Positions 48,036 to 59,060 of a DNA stretch of 64,000 nucleotides are shown here, piece by piece. The notes below the pieces were generated by a model, which saw only the letters and a program-made list of their open reading frames with translations, made no database searches and was not told where the DNA came from. Position numbers and translations under genes: made by a program. Numbering within the stretch: position 1 is the first letter of the stretch; each line of letters begins with the position of its first letter. The stretch is from Laburnicola sp. R22_1 (Eukaryota > Ascomycota > Dothideomycetes > Pleosporales > Didymosphaeriaceae), in contig JACONQ010000008.1 of assembly GCA_014281115.1 (NCBI GenBank), forward strand, positions 1,984,001 through 2,048,000, read 5' to 3'.

Positions 48036-49355
48036 TAAAGATCTTTGTTGTATAGAGATTCTAACTAAGGTTAAGTCTATACAGCACATAGTAGTAGTAA
48101 CAAAATATATATAAAATAATAATAATTTTGTTATTAATATTCTATATAATAGTATTAATAATAGTAGTTAAGAAATAGTTTAATATTTAGTAAACCTAAG
48201 TTATATATTATCTTTTAACTAGTAGACTATTAAAGAGCTATAGTAAACCGTAGAGTTGCAACTATAGAAGTAGTTTAGATAATAAAACACTTAACTATAG
48301 TTTAGTTATTGCACTTATAATCTAATAGTACTATAACTATAGTTTACTATATATATAGTATATAAGTCTCTTATAATAATAGTAACACCTAGTATACTAA
48401 ATCTTTACTTTAATATACAATACTATATCTTTTAAGTAGGGGGCTCTGCTTCTTTTTGTTATGTTATTTAAGATAAAAGCCTTTGTCGTTCTATTCCTAG
48501 ATAGATAAAATAATGCCACATATCTTTTAAATTTAACTCTTTATTATTATACTTAGTAATATAATAACTACTTTCTAGAAACCTAATAATATATTTAAGT
48601 CTAGTATCTATTGCAATATAGCTATTATTAAATTTAGTTAGGGCATATATAACTAGCTAGGTAAAGTTAAAGATAATCTCTAGAGATTTAGTAACCTTAT
48701 GTAACTAGAAGAATTATTAAAGGGGCCTTTAGAGCTTATCTTTAAGTACTTTATTAGTAATATCTTTAGGCTAATTTACTATATCTTATACCTCTAAATT
48801 CTAATATTTAAGATAGTCCTTTAGTACTTAAATATTAGTAGAAAAGACGCAGCCTTTATAACGCAATAATGGTATAATATAAAGATTATACTATAGAAGC
48901 TTAAAAATATAACTAAAAATAAAGGTAATAAGAACTATAAAGGCGAAACTAAGAGCAAAGGGAAAAAAGAGTTTATTATAATATAGAAGATGCTAAAGGT
49001 ATAGTAGTAGTATAAGAAGCTTATTAAGGTAGTAGCAATTATTTAGACTACTATTAAGGCGGGGAACTATAAGTAATAAGAGTGAGGATAAAGGTAAGCG
49101 GCGGCGGTGAAAGCATAGAGAAGATAGGCGGCAGCGGCGAGGTTCTAGGGGGTAGTATACAGCCTAATCGCTAGTTACAAGGAGAGATCTACTATAAAAA
49201 AGTAATAAAATAGTTAGGTTAGTTACTATTATAATTATTATTATTATTATAGTAAAAAATATTATTAAAGAAATTATTAACTACGTAACATAGTAGTTAG
49301 TTAAATAGCCAGTTCGGGATTACGTAACATTACAAATTAACTCTAGGAGAAGAAT
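48036..49355 (+). repeat. short element SE14, copy 3 (1320 bp including an R110 insertion)
   Basis: Flanked by a 14-bp direct repeat TAATACTAAACTAT / TAACACTAAACTAT (48022-48035 and 49356-49369), differing by one C/T. It starts TAAAGATC like the other copies and ends CTCTAGGAGAAGAAT. R110 copy D is inserted at 48435. The interior holds a GC-richer run (GGCGGCGGTG, GGCGGCAGCGGCG near 49090-49140) that looks like remnants of coding sequence. Confidence 0.87.
48435..48519 (-). repeat. R110 copy D, truncated, inside SE14 copy 3
   Basis: 85 bp flanked by the 10-bp direct repeat ATATCTTTTA (48425-48434 and 48520-48529). It lacks the CACGCTC end found in full copies, so it is truncated at the end that would have been inserted last. 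SE14 copy 2 provides the empty site. Confidence 0.85.
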
Positions 49356-49439
49356 TAACACTAAACTATAGTTTAAAATTTATAATATATATAAAGCATA
49401 CTAAAACTTCTTTTGTATAACTTATATCTTTTTTAATTA

Positions 49440-49552
49440 CCTTTTTCACGCTCTTTTTGATTACTAAGTAGGGGCTCTGCTTTTATTATTATGTTATTTG
49501 AGATAAAAGCCTTTGTCGTGCTACCCCTAGGTAGTTAATTTAACGCCACACA
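49440..49552 (-). repeat. R110 copy E
   Basis: Full-length, little mutated (retains CCCCTAGGTAGTTAATTTAACGCC). It faces copy F across 14 bp, giving a long inverted repeat. Confidence 0.8.
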
Positions 49553-49566
49553 TAATGTATATATAC

Positions 49567-49676
49567 AGCGTTAATTAAATCTACCTAGGAGTAGAATAAT
49601 AAAGGCTTTTATCTTAAATAACATAATAAACAGAGTAGAGCCCCCTACTTAGCAATTAAAAAGAGCGTAAAAGGTA
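49567..49676 (+). repeat. R110 copy F
   Basis: Full-length, in inverted orientation to copy E. Retains AGAGCCCCCTACTTAGCAAT. Confidence 0.8.
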
Positions 49677-49708
49677 ATTATAAAAAAGCAATAACTTACA
49701 TATATACA

Positions 49709-49764
49709 TAGTGTTAATTTATCTATCTAGAGGTAGAATATTAAAGACTTTTATTTTAAATAAC
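49709..49764 (+). repeat. R110 copy G, left half (split by chromovirus 3)
   Basis: The left half ends TTTTAAATAAC at the chromovirus; the right half resumes at 57348 with ATAATAAGAAAAGCAAAG. Joined they give a standard R110 copy, so chromovirus 3 inserted into it. Confidence 0.85.
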
Positions 49765-50042
49765 TATTATAAAACCTAGGTATATACTATGGTTGGCGGG
49801 GTTAGGTAACCCCTAGTATAGTTTTTTTTTTGCGACTAAGGGGTTTCTAATAAAAATATTATAATAATAGCAGTTATTCCTCCTACTATTATATACACAG
49901 AAAAGCGTTTAATCCCTAGTATATAATATTGCCTATAGGGAATCTTTACCCCATAGCAATTTGTCTTATCTACTACTACTATCTAATATACTTAGTTACC
50001 TCTTATTATGCCCTATATTACTCTATTATCTATTTTCTAATA
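49765..50042 (+). repeat. 5' LTR of chromovirus 3
   Basis: Matches 57168-57342 outside the insertion at 49821-49909. The 103-bp length difference equals the 89-bp insert plus its 14-bp duplication exactly. Confidence 0.9.
49821..49909 (-). repeat. R2A 3' unit, copy b, inside the 5' LTR
   Basis: An 89-bp copy whose reverse complement ends CGCAAAAAAAAAAC, flanked by 14-bp direct repeats TAACCCCTAGTATA (49807-49820) and TAATCCCTAGTATA (49910-49923), one C/T difference. Its 5' end is truncated at TTAAACGC. The other LTR is the empty site. Confidence 0.92.
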
Positions 50043-50059
50043 TTTAAATTGCTGTCTAT

Positions 50060-53000
50060 ATAAAGAAGTAATCTAGAGTAAGATAGGTTCTAAGTTAGCG
50101 TCTACTTGCGCAGCTTCTAACAAAGGTCCTACTATAGGCCCTCTAATATAGCTACCCTATGGATTTATTAAAGAAAAGTCTTCATAAAAGACTCTAAATA
50201 GTTTATATAAAAATAGTTAGGAAGCTACCTATTATTACTAGTTACTAATATATTAAAGTAAGTAGCACCTACGAGTGCTAGTCTATTATAACTAGAGTCT
50301 AGCACCCTATAATAGCCTACTTCTATATCTGCTCTAGCAGATAGGTTTATATCTATTAAAGAAGTATAGAAGTAGCTAAGAATAAAGCGTAAAAAAGAAG
50401 AATTAAGTTATATTTAGGCTATTAAAATAGCATATAACTAGAAAAACTATTCTACACTTAAAAAGACTCTAAAATCTATTACTACTTATATAACGCCATA
50501 AGTGTTGCTAGTCTTCTACCTATCTAGCGCAAAATTACTGTATAAGTATATTAGAAAGAATAGATAGGACTTTAATCTTTAGAAGTAGAATTACAAACAT
50601 ATTTTTAGATAATTATTTACTTATTTCTATAATAAACCTACTAAGGTAGAGTCTATAGTTACCTATATTTTAGAGGTAATATATACTATCTAAGTAATAG
50701 AAGTACAGTCCTATTATAGTTAAAATCTAACCTAGTAAGAAACTTAGGCTAAATTATAAGAAAAGATATTTAATACCCTAGACAAACTAGTAGAATACTA
50801 TTAATAGGCCTATAACTTGCTTCAAAAATATAGAAAAAAACTAAATTAGTCTCTAATAGAGTTAGTAGGCTATATCTGCAACTATTAAAATAAACTTAAG
50901 ATAACTTTAAAAGATAGTTGTATTATAGACTTTATAGAGTGTCTTAATAGTAAGATAATCTTAAAGTTATATTTATTACCTATTAAACGTTAGAATATAG
51001 TAGCTCTTATTAAAAAGTAAGCAATAAATATCTATTATAGTAACTAATATACTAAATTAGTAATAGATAATATATAAACTATATTAAAGTTAAAATAGCC
51101 TCAATGAAAATAATCTAACTTTAAAGAGGATAAAACACCTTAAAAAAGGCTAAGACCTCCAACTAAAAGCAAGGGGCACTAAAGTGTTGCACTCAGGTGC
51201 AAGATAGTGCTAAAGGGCGCCTAATAATAATTACTTACTACTATTATAGTAAAGAGGAGCATCTTTGCTTAAATTGTCCTAATTTAGACAAGCTATTAGC
51301 TCTTAGGTCTAAGAAAGCTTAGAATATAAAGGAGAAGCTAAAGGAGTTAGAAAAAGCTAAGGGGCGGAAGAAATCTTAGCTAACCTTACTACCTATCTTA
51401 AATTAATTATTAGCTATATTAATAAGATCCTAAAGATAAAAGATATTAGTTATTTATTTAATTAGGTCTATAAGCTAGCTAGGAGTATAGTAACTCTAAA
51501 GATTAAAACTAGTAATTAAAATAATATTAAGGCCCTAGTTAACTCTAGCTCTACTTTAAATCTCCTTAATACTAAGTTAGTAAAGAAGGTAGATACTAAA
51601 GTAGCTCTACTAATAAAATTACTAGCAAAAGCTATAAATAGCTTTCTAGTAAAGGTTTATAGTACTACTATCCTAGAACTAGAGCTAACTAACTCTTATA
51701 GTTAGAAACGTACTTAGAATATTCCTTTTACTATTACTATTTTTTATAAATATAAGATCTTTCTAGATTTCTCTAGCTTAACTAGAAGGACTTAAAGCTA
51801 AATATTACAATACGTAGGGTGCGTTTTTAAGGCAATTCTAATAGTTATAGTATAAGCTCTAAAAAGATAGCTATTAAAGATATAGATAAGTTTAACCGCA
51901 CTATATATAAACTAATAATAGTAGTTTTTGCCTATTTAATTAGTAGTGTGGATTATATAGACCTAAGTAGTCCTAATAGATATAAAGAGTTACTTATCCT
52001 AGATAAGTACTCTAAGTTCGCTAATATTACTTTAGATAAGAATTATAAAGTAGTGCTAGAGTATAGTCTAAGTAACTTATATATAGACCTTAAGTCTAGT
52101 ACTTAACTACTATATTCTTCTTTACATAACCTCTTTTTATCTAAGCTTAACACTCTAAGGAAGTATATAGATAAATATTTAAAGTAAGGGTAGATTCACT
52201 ACTCTAAGTTGCCTACTAAAGCGCCTATTCTCTTCATAAAAAAGTAGAATAGCAGCTTGCAGCTTTATATTAACTATTATAGGCTAAATAAGATTATAAT
52301 TAAGAATTATAGTGCTCTTCTACTAACTACTAAGTTCTTAAGCTATTTAGCTTAGGCTAGAATCTTTTTAAAGTTTAACGTATAGGAAGTGTATTATTAT
52401 ATTTATATAGTAGTAAGTAATAAGTAAAAGACTATACTCTATACTAAGTATAGACACTTTAAGTATATAGTTATGCCTTTTAGCCTAACAGATACACTAA
52501 TATAGTTTTAGGCGCTAATTATATAAATACTAGCTAGATTAATTACTATAATCTATATTATATACTTAGATAATATCTTAGACTTTTCTAATATAGAGGA
52601 AGAATATAAGGGCTATATCTAGAAGATTTTAAAACGCTTACGCAACGCAAAGCTATTTATTAACCCTAAAAAGTATAAGTGGCACACTAGGTCTATAGAG
52701 TACCTAGAGTTTATTATTTCTTCTAAAGGCCTTAGTATAGATCCTAAGAGAGTTAAGGCAATCTAATAATAGCCTATATCTAGACTAGTTAGAGATATTT
52801 GTGTGTTTATTAGATTTATAAACTATTATTATTAGTTTATTACTAACCTTCTAAAAATTACGCTCCCTTTAACCTATTTAATCTAGAAGGCGTCTAGTAG
52901 TACTAAATTAGGCCACGCTATAAAGCGTAAAGAAAGTATTAAAATTAATATTAGCCTAAAAGGCTACGCTACTGTTTAGTAATTACGTAATACCTTTTTA

Positions 53001-55100
53001 TAAGTACTTATTCTTACGCATTTTAAAAGTAAAAGACAAATTTATATTAAGACTAATGCCTCTAAAGCGGCAGTTAGCGCTATTTTAAGCTGGTTAAGTC
53101 CTAAGGGGGACAAAACTAAGCAATAGCGGCCTATTAACTTCTTTTTAAAGAAGTTTAATAGTGTATAGTATAACTATAATATATATAATAAGGAACTCTT
53201 TATAATTGTGTAATGTGTTATACACTAGTAGAAATGTTTAAATTCTTAATATTTTAAGATTCTTACTAACTAATATAACTTTAAGTAGTTTATAGAAATA
53301 AAGACATTATAATAATATTATATACAGTTCTATCTTACTCTTTTTAAATTTAAATTTATAATAACGTACCGTACTAGGGTTATAAACCCTATAGACGCCC
53401 TCTTCTAGCGGCCTAATTATATGCTAAAGGCTTCTAAGCCTAAATATAAGTATAATAAGATTTTTATAAATTCTTTACGGGAGATACTCTCTAAATAGAA
53501 GATAAATAGAATTATAATCTCTATAGTATTAATAAGAGTACATAGTAATTATAAGCGTAATACAAAGCTTAAAAAAGAAATCTAAGCTTTTTACTAGTGT
53601 AATAGCGGTAACTTAGCGTATAAGGCACTAAAGTAGCTACTAGAGCTAATTAAGGATAAGTTTAAAGACTTTAATATAGAGTCTATTAGTCTGCTACTAA
53701 GTAGCCCTAGTACCACTAGTTTGCGCCCTCTTAAGCCTATTAAGCTTAAGACGCTAGAATAGAAGGCTAAGGTAATATTATTATATTATAATAGTTTTCT
53801 AGTAGGGCATTTTAGTATTACGTAAACTCTTAAGCATATTAAGTGTAAGTATATATAGTAAGAAATATTAACTAGTATTACCTAGTATATATATAACTAT
53901 AAGTATTATTAATACTCTAAATTAAAGTTCTATAAGCTATATAGGCTTCTATAATTCTTACCTATTCCTAATAGTCCCTAGCAATATATAACTATAAACT
54001 TTATTACTAACCTACTACTAAGTAAGTTTACTAGCGCTGTGTATAATACTATATTAGTTATTATAAACTAATTTTTAAAAATAGCTTATTATATACCTAT
54101 CTAGATAGATTAGGATAGTGTTAATCTTACTAAGGCTTAGATCTATAAGGTAATTTACCTTTATAGTCCTTTAGAATTAGTAATATCTAATTAAGGTCTA
54201 ATAATACGCTTAATATATTAGGATACCTTTAACTACTATCTTAACTTATAGCAAATTCTTATATCTGCTTTCTACCCTTAGATAGATAGATAGACAGAAT
54301 ATTAAAATTAGATAAATAATATCTTTGCATCTTTTGCACTTTAGAGTAAGATAATTAGGCTCTATAGATCTCTATTATAGAGTTTGCCTATAATAATAGC
54401 TAATATGCGGTTGCTAGCTACACTCTATTCTAGATTTACTATAATAGTAACCTAAGAAAGCCTAGTAGGCCTTAATAGGCGCTAGGTAATAGTAAAAACC
54501 TTAAAGGTTATGTAATTACCTCTAAACTAATTTTACTTAGGACAAGGTGCTATAAGAAGATTAAAACATTAAATACCTACTAAAAGGCGCTTACTAATAA
54601 GAAAAGGCTTTCTTTAAAACTTAAAGTTAGAGATAAGGTCTAGGTTTTAAATTGTTATATAAAGTCTATAAGGCTAAGTAAGAAGTTAGATTAGAAGTTT
54701 CTAGGCCCTAGTATAGTAAAAGAATATATTAGAAAGCCTTCTACTACTTACTAAATAGAGCTTGCTTCTCTTAGTAGGGTATATCTAGTATTCTATTCTT
54801 TCTTATTAGAACTATATAAGACGCGCGGATATCTTCTATACTTATAAAAGCTTATCTATAATACTTTATATTAGATAGGCAATAATATCTATAAAGTAGA
54901 CTACCTTCTTAATAGGTAGTAAAAAAGTAACAGATTATCAAAGTATCTAGTAAAGTGGTCTAGTTACTTTAAGGATAAAAACAGCTAGGAACTAGCTGTA
55001 TTAATTAGCTTACCTACTCTTAAAAAGTACTAGAAATAGCTTAAGATAACTCTAAGAAGATTATAATAAATAATACTAGCACTAATAGATTAAGGCTATA
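50060..55100 (+). pseudogene. RIP-degraded gag-pol of chromovirus 3
   Basis: Reading through TAA/TAG in the plus strand: Gag from about 50.1 kb, a zinc knuckle near 51240-51285 (YYYYSKEEHLCLNC, first Cys now Tyr), protease, then RT at 52.1-52.8 kb (ILFIKK, LYINYYRLNKITIKN, YIVMPFSLTDT, YLDNILDFS). RNase H follows (53030-53230, IKTNASKAAVSAILS), then integrase (53.7-54.6 kb, LYSPLELVISNQG, AFYP and DRQTEYQN blocks), and a chromodomain (54929-54995, YLVKWSSY). The RT active site is YLDN (52562-52573) instead of YLDD. Confidence 0.88.
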
Positions 55101-55668
55101 GATAACCTTCTAACAAAAAGGGAGATACCTAATTATAGTTATAATTATCTATTTTTTAAATTTATAAAGTGTTTTTAGTGTTATTTTTATCTTATCTTTT
55201 AAGAATAATAATAAATAAGTACTACTATTTACCTTTTATTCTAGGGAACCTAGTACGTATCTTCTATAGGGAGTTTAGTACTATATAGGCAGCCTTAAGA
55301 TAGGATGTTTTAATAAATTAGTATAGAGTACTCTACTAAGATAGCTAGGAGGCAAAATTGTTACTAAAAATTATTATAAGTCTTACTAGGTATAAGAGAA
55401 GAATAATTAGAATCTTTTAATTTCTATTCTAGAAGATATAATTAGCGCTAGTTACTACTAGTTAAAGGCGGATACTATAAACTATTAAACTAGACTACCT
55501 ATAACTACTAATTTCTATCTAATAGCTACTATTAGAAATCTAGATTACCTAGTAGCGCTAGTTAGAAACTAGTAGTCCCTATTAGACTATAACTACTACT
55601 ATTTGCTAGAAATTACTATAAAAACTAGTAACTATATACTACTAAAAAAGAATAGCCCCTCTACTTTA

Positions 55669-56990
55669 TACGCAGCTACTACTTATAGCCTAGGCCTATA
55701 GTAGCCTTCTTTATAGACTTATACTTATTTTGTAGGTTCTAATTTATATAAAGGTAATACTACTTATAAATCTAATTGCCTTAATTAAGGTGTTTAAGTA
55801 TAAGGGTAGTATAGGCTACTTTCTTCTTCCTCTTCTTACCTTTATAGAGTTTAGAACTATAATATAAAAGGGTATTAAGTATAGCCTAACACTTATTATC
55901 TCTATTAATTCTAGCTTACTAAGCTTAGAAATAGACTAGAATTATAGAAGTAGAAGCTAAAAGGCTAATATTAGACGTATTATAAACCTTAGTTTCTATA
56001 CGCGCTATATAATACTTATAAGTAGTTTTTTATATTAGATAGTACTAGTTAGGACCTGTTACTTACTATTAAGAATTAGAAGAGTAGCTTATAACCTTAA
56101 GAGCCCTATTATTATTACCCTTATAGTACTTAGCTAAAAGATTATTCTTCTAGGCAACCTTATTATTAGCGCGTAAGTAAGAGTCTAACTTAAGTCTAGG
56201 TTGTAACTAAGGAGTATTTAGATTAGTAGTGCCTAAATAAAGGTAATAGTAGAAACTATAGCTACTAAAATAGGTACTATTCATTATAATAGCTATTATA
56301 TTCTAGCAGCTCTTAATAATCCTCTTCTATATAACCGCACAAAGCTATATAGTATCTTACTAATTCTTACTAGATACCTCTCTCTTAATTATAAGGATAG
56401 GCTAGTTATATTCTTTAAAATTACTTTTTAACTAGTTATAAAAGTCCGTCTCTACTAAATTTATCTATAGTAGGGTTAGTTAGGGCCTAATAGTGCTAGT
56501 TGGCGCTAGTAGATACTAATTAGCATCTAATAGACAATAATAGTTAAGAAAGAAACTTACTAAATAATAATTTTTATTATTAAACTAATAAGTCTTATAA
56601 TAAGCCCTACTCTTACCTTAAAAGCGCTACTTAGAGTTAAAGATTATAAAACTAAATAGAACGTAGTAATAGTCTATTATACTAAGAAATCTAGCAGTAT
56701 AATAACTATTACATTCTAGATAAAAATGCCTACTAGATTGGTTGTATTATATTTAGCGTTTTTTTACTCCTTAGTTATCCTAATAGTAAAAAACTATACT
56801 AATTAGTGCTAGTCAGCCACTAATAGGCCGTTTTCTACTTATCTAAAAACCTATTAATAAAAATTATTACTAGTAAAGCCTAAAAGCTAATAATAGTTAA
56901 TAATTAGCATAAAATAGCTCTAAGGCACACTAGTAAGCTAGAAAGTAAGTAAGAGAGAAGATTAGAAACCTAGTAGGGAAATTAAGAATC
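55669..56990 (+). pseudogene. unrecognised third reading frame of chromovirus 3
   Basis: Between the chromodomain and the 3' LTR one plus frame stays free of TGA for about 440 codons while containing dozens of TAA and TAG, the pattern of a Gln-rich coding frame after RIP. The decoded composition is rich in Gln, Ser, Tyr and Asn, with a serine run near 55825 and a short hydrophobic stretch near 56740 (IIFSVFLLLS). I know no matching family. Alternatives are an Env-like or accessory ORF, a captured host gene, or a separate insertion whose ends I missed. Confidence 0.5.
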
Positions 56991-57167
56991 TAGTAATAAC
57001 TACACCTTACTACTAGTTAGTTTAGTTTACTACTACGCTATAAGCAAGTATAGTAAAAAGTTAGAGTACTTACTAAAAAGTATATATAGCGCTAGTTAGC
57101 AACTATACAAACTATTTTAGTACACTAAAGCGCTTTTAGAGTAAAAGTAACTCTAGAAAAGAAATAA

Positions 57168-57342
57168 TATTATAAAACCTAGATATATACTAAAGCTAGT
57201 AGGGTTAAGTAACTCCTCGTATATAATATCGCCTATAGGGAATCTTTACTCTATAGTAATTTGTCTTGTCTACTACTACTATCTAATATACTTAGTTACC
57301 TCTTATTGTGTTCTATATTACTCTGTTACCTATTTCCTAACA
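57168..57342 (+). repeat. 3' LTR of chromovirus 3
   Basis: 175 bp, starting TATTATAAAACC (TG altered to TA) and ending CCTAACA. Confidence 0.9.
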
Positions 57343-57347
57343 ATAAT

Positions 57348-57398
57348 ATAATAAGAAAAGCAAAGTCCCTTGCTTAGTAATTAAAAAGGGCGTAAAAG
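57348..57398 (+). repeat. R110 copy G, right half
   Basis: Continuation of the copy split by chromovirus 3; ends AAAAAGGGCGTAAAAGG. Confidence 0.8.
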
Positions 57399-58450
57399 GT
57401 AATAATAATAAAAATTTACTATAAAAAAAGGCTATTTTAGTATATTAGAAAAGATTTTCTAGAGAGGCTACTTAACTATGCGCAGATATGCGTATATATA
57501 CACATTTTTGCATAAGCAATTTACTAGCACAAAATACTTAGAGATATATAAACATACGCTAATATACGTAGACTTGCGTAGATATATATAAATAGTTTAA
57601 ATAAGTAATTCTTTTAAAGCTTTAAAACATTTTTACTAGTAAAGCTATAATTTTAATTTTTTTAATAGATTTATAGAGAAAATACTAGTCTTTAATTACT
57701 TAATTTAAAAATACTACTTTTATTACGTAATTAGTTAGTAATTACTACAGAACTCTTTATTTTACTAATTATTATATATATTACGTAATATTATTATATA
57801 AATATATAGTACTAATAATATAGTATATAAAATTTTGAAAAAGTTTTAATAAAATTAAAGTAGTTAAAAAGTTATTAAAGTGTATGCTTTTTAAAATAGT
57901 GTTCTTTACTAAGCCACTAATTTTTATCTAATCTAATTCTTTTAAATAATTATAAAATTATATTTTTTCTATTTTTAAATCTATAAAACTTAGAATTTAT
58001 GGTTAGGTAGAAATTCTATATAATACGCTAGTATTTAGTACTATTATATTAACTAGTAATTACTATCTTGTAAGAGACTTTAACTTTATACTTTAAAAAA
58101 AAATTTAAAAGCTTATTAAGCAGCTTACTAAGTAGCATACTAAGCTTTTTTTAAATTCTAGCTAATTAAAGAGCTTTATTTGCTAATTAATTAGTATTAT
58201 TTTAATAGTATAGGTGCTATAGGTGCCCTAGGTACTCTAAGTATACTAGTAGCATAGGTGTGTATTCTTACGCAATTTTATATATATATACACTAAAAAA
58301 AAGTAGTATTATAGGTACACTTAGAGTGCTTTTAGTGCGTAGGTATACGTAGAGCTACCTAGGTGCTATAGGTATACACACGCGCTTAAAATTTTTCCTA
58401 ATATAGATAACTTTAAAAATACTACTAAATATAATAAATTTACCTATAGT
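57399..58450. other. unclassified AT-rich sequence
   Basis: No coding remnant recognised. Near 58200-58380 short words such as TAGGTGCTATAGGTGCCCTAGG recur in both orientations. Confidence 0.5.
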
Positions 58451-58469
58451 TTTGCATGTGAATTTTTTT

Positions 58470-58640
58470 TTTAGTTGGAGTAGGCGCGCTAAGCCCGCCA
58501 AGCTCGCTTAGCTCGCTTATAATACGCTAACCTCTTTTTATTAATACTTTAAAACGCTTTTCTATATATATAATAGTAGAAGGAATATTTACTATTATTG
58601 TAATATTTTTATTAGAAACTCCTTAGTCGTAAAAAAAAAC
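58470..58640 (+). repeat. R2A 3' unit, copy c
   Basis: Longest short copy: AGTTGGAGTAGGCGCGCTAAG, then a GCTCGCTTAGCTCGC repeat, AAAACGC, the palindromic TAGTAGAAGG region, and a GTCGTAAAAAAAAAC tail. An 11-base match (ATATAATAAAT) occurs on both sides. Confidence 0.8.
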
Positions 58641-58675
58641 TATATAATAAATAAGTCCTTAATTATATTAAAAGT

Positions 58676-58810
58676 CGCTTAGCGAGCTTGGGCTAACACG
58701 CTAACTTTTTTATTAACACTTTAAAATGCTTTTCTATGTATATAATAGTAGAAGGGATATCTACTATTATTATAATAATTTTATTAGAAACTCCTAAGTC
58801 GCAAAAAAAC
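58676..58810 (+). repeat. R2A 3' unit, copy d
   Basis: 5'-truncated at CGCTTAGCGAGC, ending GTCGCAAAAAAACC. Direct repeats TATATTAAAAGT (58664-58675) and CATATTAAAAGT (58811-58822) flank it, one C/T difference. Confidence 0.8.
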
Positions 58811-58888
58811 CATATTAAAAGTATTACTACTTTAGGTATTTTTACTTATACTACTTTTATTTACTATAAGTATTTTTTTATATTATTA

Positions 58889-58985
58889 ATTAACTATCTA
58901 GAGGTAGAATAATAAAGACTTTTATCTTAAATATTATAATAAAAAAGCAGAGCCTCTTACTTAGTAATTAAAAAGAGCGTAAAAG
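58889..58985 (+). repeat. R110 copy J
   Basis: Near-complete copy (CTATCTAGAGGTAGAATAAT ... AAGAGCGTAAAAG) just inside the right boundary repeat. The orientation is the same as copy A at the left boundary, so it is not part of an inverted end structure. Confidence 0.75.
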
Positions 58986-58999
58986 AAAGTATTTTTATA

Positions 59000-59060
59000 C
59001 TATTATAATTAGTATAAAATTAACTATTTTGCTAAGGGCTTTTAACTTTGTTGCCTTAGT
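59000..59060 (-). repeat. right inverted boundary repeat of the AT-rich island
   Basis: 59018-59060 is the exact reverse complement of 4181-4223; the next 18 bp inward match with transition-type differences. GC-rich gene DNA begins immediately after. Confidence 0.75.

Larger units (their letters stand above)
49765..57342 (+). mobile_element. Ty3/gypsy chromovirus 3, full length
   Basis: The LTRs are 278 bp (49765-50042, containing an 89-bp insertion) and 175 bp (57168-57342). The TSD is ATAAC (49760-49764) / ATAAT (57343-57347), one C/T change. The element is inserted in an R110 copy. Internal order is gag with zinc knuckle, RT, RNase H, integrase and chromodomain, then a further long coding-like region before the 3' LTR. 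Length is 7578 bp. Confidence 0.92.

Noticed and set aside
4181..59060. Starship-type cargo element
   Set aside because: I saw no DUF3435 tyrosine-recombinase captain at either end and no cargo genes; the content is ordinary transposons.
4181..59060. Centromere
   Set aside because: RIPed retrotransposon blocks can be centromeric in filamentous ascomycetes, but 55 kb of such sequence beside normal genes is equally typical of AT-rich isochores; sequence alone cannot decide.
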